A stretch of DNA of 64,000 nt from NCBI GenBank assembly GCA_033675545.1, contig JAWDGP010003357.1:719501-783500 (forward strand), in the 5' to 3' direction. Source of the DNA: Elysia crispata. Taxonomy: Eukaryota > Mollusca > Gastropoda > Plakobranchidae. The notes under the pieces were generated by a model. It worked only from the letters and a program-made list of their open reading frames with translations, did no database searches and had not been told where the DNA came from. Shown here piece by piece: positions 47,801 through 62,727 of this stretch (the first letter of the stretch is position 1; every line of letters starts with the position of its first letter). The position numbers and the translations under genes are program-made.

Positions 47801-50800
47801 TGTATATCATCTGCTCAGTACTTGTGTGGTTAGATTGATGGTTCAGCACTTGCCATTGATCCACTTTTCTCAGGAAGCAGAAACCAGATCGATTACTTCT
47901 TGATCAGTAAAAGATTTAGGAATCTGCTTTTCTCTGCAAAGACCTACCTTGGGACAGACTGTTATAGTGATTATGTTCCAATTGCTGCTAAATTCATACA
48001 AACTTAAGAAAGAAAAAATATTGTCTAACTGTTCAAAATAAATTTGGAGTCTTAGGAGAAGCTGAAGAAGTGGACCAACATTGGGTAAAGTCCAAAGTAG
48101 CAGTCACAGACGCAGCAGTATAGAAAATACCAAGAGTTGAAAAGAAAACCAAACAAAAGTGGATGACTCAGAATATCATGGACCTCATGGAAAAAAAGGA
48201 GACAAGGAAAAAATAATTGGGAAAAATATAAAACTTGGCATAAGGAAATCAGAAGAAAACGATTTTGCCATAGCAAACATTAAATGCCTACAAGTATGAA
48301 TAAATTGCTCAATACCTGTCTATTTCTGTGCTGAGCCTGCTCTCTGATATCCTTGAGAAGTTTCTCTTCTTTACTTCTCTCTTCTTCAAGTCTTTTCTTT
48401 TCTGTCTCTTCAGTGGCTCTTCTTATCCTATCCTCTTCATCGCTAATTTTCTGTTTCATCTGAGCTGCAAGCTTTTCACGTATACGCTCCAACTGGGCTT
48501 GTTTTTCACTGGCATTAGTAAATTATACAAATCAGAAGAAGCTTTGATGGCTCATTTTTAGATATATGTTGTGCTTTACTAATGAAAACTTTATGTGTAA
48601 AAAAAATAAATTGATACACTACTTATTGTGACAATTCAAATTCATTCATATAAATTATTGAAAATTATAAAAAATAACGTCTTTTACTGAGAATTTTCTT
48701 AAACAAGTCTATCAGCAATCAAACTGATTTTGTGTCCATAAAATTTTCACCTTTCTAAGCCAAATTAGCTTAATTTATGTTACTGGTTGTGAATTTACAA
48801 AGGTATGCCTTGTGATTTTTCCACGATGACAGTCTCTTTAAATATGCAAATTGGCATGTTCTTTTCAATGCTTGCACAAACAGTTTATATTCCACAATTT
48901 CCCAAATCTTGCAGTGTTTGTATTATAACAAAGATAATCCCTGTTTATAAGTGCATTTTTCTCCTTGATTATTCCAATTCACTGATTACTGTTAACATTG
49001 TCTATAAAATTTAAATCTTTGAAAATTTTTTAAAAGAATTGTTCTTACAATTTTGTTTCTTTAAAAGAAATTGCATCAAGAAACAAATGATTCTAAACTG
49101 AACCATGACGACCAAAAAAAATGTTAAACATTCCCTACTTGTGAATATCTTGCTCTTTCTGAGCTCTCAGTTTCATCATCTTCCTCTTGGCCGCAGCAAA
49201 CACTCGACATTCCTCATCCTCCTCCTGTAGAGTAAAAGATAAAAGTGAAAATTCCACACTAACAGTGTTTTCTACAGTGCACTCAAATAAATAAATGGGA
49301 GTGATGTACCAATTTAAAATGAGAAAACAATTTTATGATACCTTGCTCTGATTTAAGAAATGAAAATTAACACGGAGACACACACAGAACTTACACAATA
49401 CACTATTAGACTGCTTTTTTGAAATGTCTGTGCCAAAGGACAAGCTATGTTACAGCATAGGAATGAGTTGATAAATTTATGGCACTTTCACCCCTAGACA
49501 TACTAACAGGAAAATCAAAGGGTGAAACCATTTTTATAAGTGAACTGAGCACAAGGAAATAAAGAGGTATTTCGTAAAAAAAAAAAACAAAAAAAAAACC
49601 AAAACAAAACAAAACAAAGTCAAAGGAAGTGGATTGATGTCTGAGACCTTCAAAATACAGGTTTTTAGTGCAAAAGCATAGAGAATAACTAAATTTTGAA
49701 AATAACTTTCTGAAATTTTATGAAAAAATATTTAGAAACTTTTGCAATTAAACTTGATACTGGGTAATATCAAGAACTCTTTATTCTTACATAGTTCCTT
49801 GACAATCATAAAGTTGCTATAACTCCCAAATGGTAGTGAAGAGAGAAAAGCAGCTAAAGAATAAATGCTATTTTTCGGTGATATTATGTTTGTTGATTTG
49901 AGTTGCCTTGAATGGGTCTTGTTAAATATAAAATATACGGGTTCATCAGTACTGCATGTGGGTGCATCTGTACAAAAATGACAAATTTTGTATGAATGGA
50001 TTTAAAATGTGTAATCTAAGTAATGCAGACAAAGTTTGTGCTCACATGGATAGGTTGTTCTTAGGTCTCATTCTTTTTTTTTTTAAACAGTTTTAAAAAA
50101 GGGAAAAAAAGGGATTTTTAAAAGACTTTTTTTTTCTAAAGGTTTGTCCACACTGACAGATCCAGATACACTCTCTTTTGCACTGTTGAATCAAAATGCC
50201 TTTAATATTTCATAAAATAGTCTAAAAATTAATTAGAGTTAAGAGATATCTTGAGATACTAATGGGAGTAGCACTAAAATGAGTTCAGGGGTAGTATGTA
50301 TTCAGCTTTGTCATTTTATCAGCAACAAATAAAAATGCAAGGCTGCATCACCATAAAAATGGCCAAAAGTACACACAAATATTATGCTGAAGATGTGAAA
50401 GGAGTTTATGTATGAACAGCACAGTTATGCAGAAGTTATAATTTTCTATATTGTTACTCAGGCACTGAAGAGCACTTCTTATTAAGAAGCAGAAAGAGTC
50501 TAATGAGGAAAAAATAATCTTAATTATTGGGATTCATTATGCACACAAAAGTCTATGCCAACAATGCTTTTAAGATAATGGTAAGCAGATTTTGTTCCTA
50601 GTTTATATATTGATTACAATGGATGCTTTTGTAAAGTTAAGCTACTTCATTTCGTATTTTCAAAATTACTCCATCTCAGGAGAGGGTATCTCTGGCTAAA
50701 AGGTGAATGATCATGCTCTGTTGGCACTAATTTGACTGAGAGGGTTCATGGGAGGTTGAAATGTAAATTGTAACTCATTTGTTATTGTTTGACTAAACCA

Positions 50801-53800
50801 ACTAACAGGTACTTACAGCTGCATATTTATCTATTTTACTGCAGTTGTCAATTATCAAGGAATGCTTTTACGAAATACTCATAAATTATTACTACAAAGC
50901 ATTTTTTTTTAAGTTGTACTTTTATTTGGTAGTAATGTCCAATATGATTGCCAATAATTAAAATTGATGACAATTTGACAACACATTTGTTAAAAGACTC
51001 AATTATATCTTGAATTAAACTATCTAAGAGTTTTATTTCTGTAATGCTTTTGATTCGTGAACGAAAAGCACTGCTGCTATGGATTTTTATTTGAATTTTC
51101 ACCCTAATTTTTACAGCAGTTGGTGCCCTTATTTTCTGTTTCATATGTTTGCTATTGTTAGTTTTTTTACAGTTAAAAAATATCCATAAGGATGTCTTTT
51201 TCAGAATTATAATCAATTTTATAAACAACAAATTTAATTTTTTCTTTACTGATTTTAACAATATTAAGTGGAGGGAACTTAATTTTACATTGCTATTCAA
51301 TGATGTTAAGGAAGGTTACATATCTCACTTCTTTAGATTGTATGCAGTTATTTCAAAGAAAACTCAATTTTGATACTTGAGTAGTGAACCGAACTACCAT
51401 ATGCACTTTATACTTACTCTAAAAAATAAATATGAAAATTGCTGTGCTAAATTATTTATAGTTGGATCACACATGCCCATAAGATTTTTTGTGTGTGAAG
51501 TTTACATGGTATAGTCTCACACAAAATATATTGAAATACAAGAAAAAGAGGTAAGCTTAAAAAATTCTATGAAATGTTATCAGGGATAAAATGCCATTCT
51601 TTTTTAACATATAGTTTAGGTTAAATAGAAATATTTAACCCTTAAAAAAGGAACAGAAGAGGACAAGACCTGAAAAGTTATGATTCAAATTATAACATAC
51701 ATAAATATTTAATGATAATATTGGGACAGATGTGAACCTTAAAGGTTTCACAAAATATTGAGAAATTATGTCAGTAGGTATAACTGTCATCAAAACCGTT
51801 GAGATGAAAGCTCACCTCATCCTGCCTCTGCTGCAGAATTTTCATTTTCTCAACATCATGAATTTGTTGCATATTTTCCTTCATCAGAGCTTTCCTTTCA
51901 TCCTTTCTGATGCTCTCAAGTCTTTCTTTCTCAATCTGGAACTGAACAGCTAGTTTCTTGAGCTCTTCTCCCTCTTTACCATCTTCCTCTCTAATTTTGT
52001 CTTGAGTTCTTAGATGCTCGTTGATTCTGAAATGAAAAATCCATTTCTGCTGTTGAAACATTAAGATATTCAATTTCATCTTAGTGATCCAATTTCCAAG
52101 TTTACTCTTGACTTCACATTCTGATATTCAATTAACCTTTTATATCCCTGACATTCCCTAAGAATTAGAATATGCAGGTCATAGACTCAACCATCTCTGC
52201 TTTTGTTTTTGTAACCTTGGTCTACCAAATATTTTTCAAAGAGTTGCAAGTATTTCTTCTTTGAGAATATTAATATCTTCTAAGTTTTTCAGAAATAAAA
52301 AAAAGTGATTTGAAGGTTCTTAAGTATTTGGTATACCCAGAGCTTGTATGCAAGTTCATGATATATAAAAACAAGGAAAGAAGCCACACTAAGGAAAACT
52401 GACAGGTGGTGACTTGACGCTAAGGGAAATCACACTTTGCCCGCACATTAAGCATTTCTATACATGTTAAAAATTGATATGCTCAGTACTTGATAAAAAA
52501 AAATTTATTGTGAAGGTGATATTTACTATTATCTATCAAGATTTTGAGCCTTCTCTGCTCATATCAATCATTTTGGATTGCATCAACTTACGCTATGTTA
52601 TTTTTTTAAGTTACAACTATGTTTTCAATTAACTAGTCATCTGAAACTTATTAGACAGTAACAGTAAAAGAAGGGCACAGATATAAGGGTAATAACAAAA
52701 CAAAAATCCACACTGCCTAATTATCCTTGCGCGCTTCCATTTCTTTCTTGTCTTAACTTGCTAACTTATTAGACTTAAAAAGCATGTGAACTGTTACCGA
52801 AATTTTTGCACTGCTCTCTGAATAATACATTTGTACTTGATCTGAAATTGTGCATGAAAGGCAAAGTAAAGACTTTCTTTTTTTTTTTTTTTTTTTTAAA
52901 ATGAAGAATGTTGCCTTCATATTTCACTGTACTAAGTCTTCTAATAAGGGAATAGAAAAAAAGTCTTACTTGTCACTGAAGACAAGTGGCAAAGGAAGAG
53001 GAGCTGATAAATGGGCTTTTTTTTTGTTTGAATTTTCGTTACTCACTGAGAAGTCTGGAAATTAGCTGTCTTTTTTGCAGCTTCTATGCGGAGCTGTGCC
53101 TTGGCTTGGTCAGCTTGGATACTTCTGTCCAACATTTCCTGGTCTATCTTCATATACTCCTTGTCCTGGTCCACCATAGCCAACTCCTTCAAGCGCTTTA
53201 GTTCAACTTGAGCTTCTCGCTCCTTAAGAACTTCAGTGAGGGTAAGTGCACTCTGGGTTAAAAAAATTATTAATTATAACAATTCAATGTTCATAAATGT
53301 AGTCATGAATGTCATTTTGCTATATTTTTCAAATGAAAGGTTCTTATCAGTAATAACATAAAAATTTGTATCAAGAGTATGTCCCATATCACAAAAATGA
53401 ACCTAAAAATGTTACGCTCAAGGTCGTCCATCTTCACTGTGCATATTCTAGACCATTCCTTTTCAATTATTTATCTTTCAAAGGCAAAAAGTTGTGGCAG
53501 CGAAACTTATCAGGGTATGAGAGGCATGCCCATGGCACTGATTGGAAAATACGCATTTTGCGTCTTTTGGGGATATGAATCTAAAAAAAAATGTCTTCAG
53601 AATTAATAATTAAAACTACATTTTATGTTTATGCCCTTGCCAAGAAAAGAAGGACTTATAATTATACCTCTCCGTTAAACCAAATACCTTAGGATCTTTT
53701 TCCTTTGTATAAGGAAGGCATAAAATGTACAAAAAGCCTGTGTAATAAGAATCAAACAAAGAAAAAAAAAACAAAAACAAAGGATGAACCAACAAATCTT

Positions 53801-56073
53801 TAGGATTCCTAAGAAGTCAAGGCTGTGTATGCGATGCAATAATAAGAGAAGCAGAAGTTTTTCAGATTTAAAAAATAGCCTGAAACAGACATAGACGGAT
53901 TAAAGGAAAGAAAATCTTTGATGTTGATAAAGATGATTGAAAATATGACCAATACAGGTAATATAAATCAGCTCTTTTACTAAAATTGGGGATGTCTTAA
54001 CCTAGCGGCAGTAAATACAATATTTTTTTACAACCTTTATCCATGTCATTTCTCTTCTTTTCAACATGTTACAGATTAAATGTAAGACATTTCTCACATG
54101 GAAAGCCTTGACTCGGTCTGTCTGATAATACTGTTGTGTTTTAGCTTTTTCAATGGCCTCTTTTCGCTGCTGAGATTGAAATTTAGCTTCTTCTAAATCA
54201 ACAACTTTACGCTCTTCCTCTTCTTTCTCTTCCCTGATTCTGCGTGCCTCAAGTTTCCGTTGCCTCTGACCCTATGAATAAAAACAGAAGAAAATGAGTT
54301 GCACAAAGCAGATCATTTGAAAAAAGCATTGTCAATATTGATCTAGCAATGATGGTCTTGTTTATTATTAAATGGAATTACATACATGATACTCAGTATT
54401 GTTTAAAAAAAAAGGACTCAGCCTTTTACCTACAATTATTCCTAAATTTGCCTTAAATACAGTTCATTAAAATTTTTTTTAACATATAAGTGAAAAACAA
54501 TCACTCATATGATCACAAACTGTGGAATAACTCACCGCAATAGTATTTCCCCAGTTCTTTATTATCTCCTTTGACTTTCGCTTTTGTTCCTCTCTGTCCT
54601 CACGTATCTTGCGAACCATTTCATCTTGAATGTTTTTACGGTTCAATTCACATTCAATCCTCTCCCAGTCTTGCTTGGACAATACAGTAACTTGGCGCAA
54701 ATCAGTACCATCTGGCAACATCATGCCCCCTCCACTCACACTAGGTCCAAGAGACAAAGATTTTCCATCTAGAAAGAAGACAAGGACGTGAGAACACAAA
54801 GTAAGATTGTCTTTTATTGTCATTTTATTAAACTTAACATGGATATTGTTTAATAAAAAAAATAGAACATAGTAAACGTCAATATACATATTGAAACAAA
54901 TGGAAAAGAGATTAAATTTAAAAGCACTGAATATAAATGGACAGTTTAAAATAACAACAGGTGTGGCTCTCTGAGAGTGACAGGATTTAGAGCTAAAACA
55001 CTTGTAATACTAAATCTGTGCTTGAAATAGTTTGAATCAATGAGTTACAATTTGTTTTAACCCTCATCTAATAGATTAATATCAACTTGGGAGTGCAAGG
55101 AGATTTTGCAAATAAAATAAGGAAATTGGGAAAGGGGAGGATTGATGTGTAGAATGATAAACCTTGCAAGAATAGCTCTGAAGCCCCATAGATGATTGCA
55201 AAGGTGGAAAGGTCCTTACTGGTTTAAATTGACTCTCAAAACTGGATTATATGGAAAGAGGACATAAATTTTAATTCTTCTAAAGGATGCTGTCATTTCC
55301 TGCTGATTCTCTCTTCATTTTTTTTAAACAAAAAGCAGAAAGCAAATTCAAATTGCCTGCGAAAACAGCTATCCAAAAATTCCAAATTGCATACATAAAT
55401 AATTAAAGTGACTGTTTATTCCATCAACAAAGATTTTCTATAACTTTTTCTGTTCATTTCTCCGCCTCTTTCATTATTTATTCATATGTACGATGGTTAG
55501 ATAAAAACAAATGCACTTGCTTGGTTCAAAATCAGTGTCAAACAATTCCAAGCTTTCTTATGATGCCACTGCATTAATGGGCATACCCTTCCAAGATCTA
55601 GGGCCACAAATTTGTATTTTTCTTGTGATTTTGAAATGCAAAGCAATTAATATCAATTAATGATGGCAGTTAAGATATTAGTTTGTAAATCTTACGGATT
55701 TCATACTTGTTCCTTTGTTAATCTTTCATTATTTTTTTTTGTAATGAGTGTGGCGTTGGCAACACTTAAGTAAGCTACAAGTAGCCTTGGGAAGGAAAAC
55801 TACAGCCGTTATTTGATCTGGGAGTATCAAGGGCCAGAGATCAAATAAGGAGGTTACAAATTCTCGGAACAGCGTATAGTTCCCATTGCCAAGACACCTA
55901 ACTTAAAGGCAAGTAAAAGACCATGGTGAGTAAATTTTAACACTTTCCTCATATCAAAATCTTAATCTAGATTCTAGATCTAGATCTCTAGCTATTTTAC
56001 ACAAGGCGAATGAGGTGCACGTTGACTTACCGCGTTGTTGACCTTTCCGCCGGCCGTGCATAACCTTTGCCAT
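44837..56073 (-). CDS. CFAP210: Cilia- and flagella-associated protein 210 (CCDC173)
   Basis: Ten exons on the minus strand join in frame: 56073-56031, 54768-54536, 54271-54098, 53252-53047, 52026-51816, 49224-49139, 48508-48316, 46321-46157, 45551-45438 and 45079-44837 (1668 nt, 555 aa; human about 550). The protein is almost wholly charged coiled coil of the trichohyalin/plectin-homology type. Diagnostic stretches are VTVLSKQDWERIECELNRK near the N-terminus, then AIEKAKTQQYYQTDRVKAFH and SALTLTEVLKEREAQVELKR, which match the CFAP210 family closely. A basic start (MAKVMHGRRKGQQR) and a non-coiled Gly-rich tail frame the coil. CFAP210 is a microtubule inner protein of the axonemal doublet A-tubule. 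An in-frame TAA lies upstream of the start. Intron 7 is almost filled by an inverted LINE. Confidence 0.93.
46470..47880 (-). mobile_element. RTE-like LINE, 3' segment (reverse transcriptase)
   Basis: Minus-strand translations give, in LINE order from high to low coordinate, KTKHADIIIVKEKI, a segment matching KMKSGKATGP, ALPKKPGATECEIHR, EVQKEVYLCFIDYTKAFDRV (reverse-transcriptase motif A) and a 3' end rich in ACAKEQGT-like residues. Frameshifts and stops break it. The piece lies in CFAP210 intron 7 in the same orientation as the host gene. Confidence 0.8.
47445..47468. repeat. (TA)n microsatellite
   Basis: About twelve TA units inside the LINE copy. Confidence 0.9.
47881..48290 (+). mobile_element. 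RTE-like LINE, inverted 5' segment (endonuclease end and linker)
   Basis: The plus strand reads SRNQIDYFLISKRFRNLLFS and TYLGTDCYSDYVPIAAKF, the end of an APE-type endonuclease (canonical N-Q-I-D-Y-I-L-I and D-x-x-S-D-H). A linker follows with KKTKQKWMTQNIMDLMEKKE and NWEKYKTWHKEIRRK. In an intact element this precedes the reverse transcriptase on the same strand; here it is on the opposite strand, so the 5' part is inverted. It ends about 25 bases from the exon 7 donor of CFAP210. Confidence 0.8.
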
Positions 56074-58216
<2,143 letters not shown>

Positions 58217-58273
58217 AAAGCTCTTAATTTGCATCTTTTGATCTTGATTTCTTTGGTGAGAAAGGAAAAAATA

Positions 58274-61200
58274 ATGGGAAAGCTGAACTCATTTTCAATT
58301 TCCTTTTCTAATCAACATGGAGTTTTTTACGCTGGGACAGTGCTTGAAGGGTATGTCACTGTGGATCTGAAGGACGCAATGGACATGAGAGGTTTGTATA
58401 TACCATACATAAATCAAACTTAAGAACTATATCGTTCTTAAGTGTTAAACAAATTTAATTTAATTTTAAATAAAAATTTTAAACTAAACCCTCCTTGTGT
58501 TTTGTCAAGTACAGTCAAAACAACCAAGCAAGGTAACAGAGAGAACCATCGACTCAGGACAGGTAGCTCCTATAGATAGTGCTTTTGTTATGATATCACA
58601 AACTTTATGGAAATAGATAGTTCCAAACATTATCTTTCTTTTAATTGATTTTTTATAAATTTACTTTTTTATTTTGGACTCACTTTAACCGTTAAACCTA
58701 TAAGTACTGCTCTTTTTCAGATTATAGTTTTACTGTTTCTTTATATAATATTTTCACATATTGTGTAGTGGAATAGAAAACTGAATGTATAGTGCTAAAT
58801 TACAAGATTACTAAATTAAGGCACAGGCCTTCATTGTTTCAAGTAGTAGTGTGATGTAAAATGATCCCTCCTGTACACCATTAAGATAAGGTGTCACAGT
58901 AACTAGGCATGATTCAAATAAAATGAGGCTCTTGAAGCTTCGTGAAACACAGGGTAAGGAGGGAACTTTAACTTTGGCTGTTAACTGAGACATCATCTCC
59001 TAATACTTTTTTTTATAAGTGTACCTAGTAGGAAAGTAAAGTAAGTGCTATTAGGCTTATAAATTACTTACCAAAATCATTGACAAAAATCTCATTGAAG
59101 CAGGAATATGGAAATTAAATGAAGAAAAATACAATGATATTGCTGATGAGTAGCTGCAAGAGCGGCTAGTTCTAGGTAGGTGATTATGAGGTTGATTTTG
59201 CTGTAATAATAAAATTATTGTTCTTGAGAGCATGCTGTTCACATCTTTACACTTTTGTACGAGATCTTGATATTTCTTGTGTGTGTAGGGATTCTATATC
59301 ACAACATTAAGTCAAACCACTAGTGAACTGAAAGTTATAAGAAGGGGAGCTTTTCCACTTTTTACTAGAAACTAAAAAAAAAAAAAAAAAAACTTGTATC
59401 ACTTTTTAATGGGTTGGCTTAAATAATTTTTATGAAATTATATTGAGTACAGAAATTTACTTATATTCTTAATCCAATAAAAAAAACAATAGTGATACCC
59501 AGTAGTTCAAATATTACTTATATAGAAATGCATAAATTTCATTGATCTTCATGTTCTCTTTGCGTTTTCAGGCTCAAATTGAGAGGCAAATCAAAGCTGA
59601 ATTTAAAATGGCTGTTTTGTAAATTTGTCATTTATTTTCTACAATGAAAATGTTTTTTTCAATGAGAACTCTTCTTTATACTACTGTCAAAGAGCAAAAT
59701 ATGGCCTTTGAATAATGCAATTTTGTGATGAATAATAAGTCTGATTACTAACTCTTAACCCCCCCCCCCCCCCCCCTTTCCCTCTTCCATCTTTCAATAT
59801 TTCTTTTTATATTTCAAATGTAGGTATCCAGTTAAAATTTGAAGGTATTGCTCGTGTCAGTTGGACTGAAACTGAAGAAACAGGCAGTGGAGATAATAGA
59901 GAAACCAGAAGTGTAACATATTCTGCTTCAGAAAAATACTTTGATCAAGAAGTTCTGCTCCATGGTGTTTGTAAGTTTCTTTCTGCTTCATTTTTTTCAA
60001 AACCTTTAAGTTTCATGATCAAAAGTGTTGTCTTTGACTTGTCTGCTTTGGAGCCCTAAAGAATCAACTCTTTTAAAAGGCACTATGTGATTTGAAGGTG
60101 CCTTTACTACAAATTGCATAAGGAATCAGCCCATTATGATATCCAGGCTATGAAAGATGAAAAGTGGTATAAATATTTCCATTCTCTTTTTTGTTCCCAA
60201 AAAAGGTGAAAATTTAAGTTTGAAGATTGGGACAATATTACTTAATGTGTCCAAAATAAGTTTTACAAACTTTGTGATATAAAAATATGCAAACTTAAAA
60301 AAAAAAATAAATTTCACATGTGTTCACTTTTGCAACAAGTATGTCCTGCACGTTTTTTTTTTAATCTTCATATTCTTCTGAACACTTTCTTCACATTCAA
60401 TACAAAATCTTTAGTATTATTTATTTGTATTCTTGATGATTATAGTCTCTTTCAATTAATCTATATAATTTTTGTTCAATCTTATATCCAGCTATTTAAG
60501 AATCTTCTCTAACTCCTAGTTCTTCAATCTCTTTTCTTATAATGATACAATTATATAGACCTGGTATTATACGACAAGAGTTACATGAACCTTTATGATT
60601 GACTGGGGTTACGCCTTGAATTCCAGATTTTTTTCTCCAATTTCTCTGTCACTATAATTGAATGCCTTTGTCACAGCTCTATTAATTCTCTGAAACAGAG
60701 TTTTATATAAAGGATCTTTCACATGATTTTTTTTATGGCTCAGAAATTTGAGTTTTTGTCTTGAAACCAATTGAAACCAATTGGAACATTTCAAATTTGA
60801 TTTATAACCAAATTTATAAATTCATTTAATGAGAGAGAATAATTAATGTTATCTCATGATGCAAGATTTCATATATCCCTCTATGCTCAAAATAATTTAA
60901 GAATAAGATATTAGTACTAATGTATTTTCAATATATACAAACATATCTGACATTTTCAAATATTCCTTTGTAATATTCTTACCCTCAGGGCCATCCAGAG
61001 GTCACTCTACAACCAAGCTCCCTCAAGGTCTTCATACTTTTCCTTTTCAGTTCCATTTGCCACCAAATTTACCGTCCTCATTTGAGGGAGGAGAGGGTTA
61101 TGTAAGATATCTCATAAAATGTAAAATTGATAAGCCATGGAAGTTTGATCACAAGACCAAGAGACCTTTTACCATCGTTGGCATTTTGGATCTTAATGCT

Positions 61201-62727
61201 GATTTAAGTAACAGTGTAAGTTTTGTCTAAAGTTTTAGGATGTTAAACGTGTTTCATGCTGAATACTCAGGTTTGTAAAATATGGGCAAAGCAACAAGAA
61301 GATTTTGAGTTGTTAATAATTTGGTCATGAAACATTTTTCATGAAATTTGCTGTCTAGATTTATACCTAAATGTATTGCACAGTCTCTATGCCCTCTTGA
61401 AGATTTCAAATTCACAACATTCAAAATAAAATGAGTAAATTAAAAAAAAATAGGATCAACATGCTGCTAAAGTGATTTCATTTTTAGATTAAAAAAAAAA
61501 TCAGATGTTTTCAAAGTATGACTTTTAGGAAGGTACAGTAATAATTTTAATATTTGTGTAAGTTTGACCCAATTTATGCCGTGAAGCTGCATTCCAATTT
61601 TATTTTCAATTAGACTAATTTTTACTTTCTCTCTCTCTCTCTCTTTCTCAATTTTTTTTAAGCAAAGAGTACAAGGGGTAAAAGTGAAACATCTTTGTTG
61701 CCTATGTTGTAAGTCTGGACCCATTTCTGTGTCCTTCCACCTGGATCAAAAAGGTTTTGTACCAGGTGAAACAATAAGACCTACTGCAGAGATCAGCAAT
61801 GGTTCTAGTAGGAAAATAGACAAATCATATGTTGAGCTGAAGATGGTAAGGAATGCTGATGACTATGTTCCTTTATGAATGTATCTATAGTTTGTGCAGA
61901 AATGTCATTGTAGAGCTTTATAAATAATGCTCTTCCTTATTGCTTTGGATGTTCTCTTTTTATCGCACTTAGTTTGAAAAGAGGCCAGCAATGTATGTTT
62001 TAAGCAACAAACTAGTCCAAAGAGAACAAACTGTACGATGAATTAGGTTTGAGAAAAATTTATTCAATATATCCTTGGTGCAGTGTACTAGCAATGTGTT
62101 GTAAATTAATTTTATAATTCAGATAGTAATTGTAGGTCATTTCGACCAGTATATTTGCTTAGGTACAGTATCAGAAAAATAATTTTAGTAGTAGTCTTAC
62201 AAGGGCATATAAGGTGCAGATTTGCTCTAGAAAAAGCTGAAAAAATCAATTCATTGATTAAGTCGTAGACTTTCAAATATGGCAAGTATTTAAGCTGGGC
62301 ATCTGAAATCTTTTCTTATTTTCAACAACACTTTAAGTATTCAATGAAAAAATAAAGATTAAAAAATATCCATTCTCATTATACTTGTAATGATCAAGTT
62401 CTCAAATTAATATTTCATTGTGTTTTGTAAATTGATATAATACCATATCCCCTATCCCCTTGAACATTTCTGCTTTCTTTCTTCGTCTCTCTCAACCTTA
62501 AATGGATCCGTTTTTTAATATCATGAAAATTATTATTTTTCCAGATAACAACATTTTATGCCGAGTCCAACAGCAAAACTCTTACTAAAACTGTAGCACG
62601 TCTGACAAGGCCAGGCATTTCTGGTCACTCTGAAGATGTTTGGTGTGGAGAAGAACTTGTAATACCACCTTTGCCTCCTTCTTTCCTTCATGGCTGCAAA
62701 ATTATTAAAGTTACATATTTTGTTCAG
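58274..62727 (+). CDS. Arrestin domain-containing protein (alpha-arrestin), 3'-incomplete
   Basis: Five exons join in frame: 58274-58391, 59824-59970, 60989-61215, 61663-61845 and 62545-62727 (858 nt, 286 codons, phase 0 at the end). The gene runs off the right edge. The start GKLNSFSISFSNQHGVFYAG is the first strand of the arrestin-N fold. LHTFPFQFHLPPNLPSSFEG and YVRYLIKCKIDKPW are family hallmarks, as is CCLCCKSGPISVSF, which opens the arrestin-C domain. The last exon shown ends KIIKVTYFVQ, matching the I-I-x-V-x-Y-x-L/V motif. Alpha-arrestins of the ARRDC2/3/4 and TXNIP group are adaptors that link membrane cargo to NEDD4-type ubiquitin ligases through C-terminal PPxY motifs, which would lie outside the window. 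The specific paralogue cannot be fixed. The exon begins at 58217 after an acceptor, so a non-coding first exon exists upstream. Confidence 0.92.
59759..59776. repeat. Poly(C) run in ARRDC intron 1
   Basis: An uninterrupted run of about 18 C sits roughly 45 bases before the acceptor of the second coding exon, merging with its pyrimidine tract. Confidence 0.9.

Noticed and set aside
55740..55920. GTTGGCAA/TTGCCAA-like matches considered as a MITE in CFAP210 intron 1
   Set aside because: The inverted similarity is short and interrupted, and no target duplication is visible.
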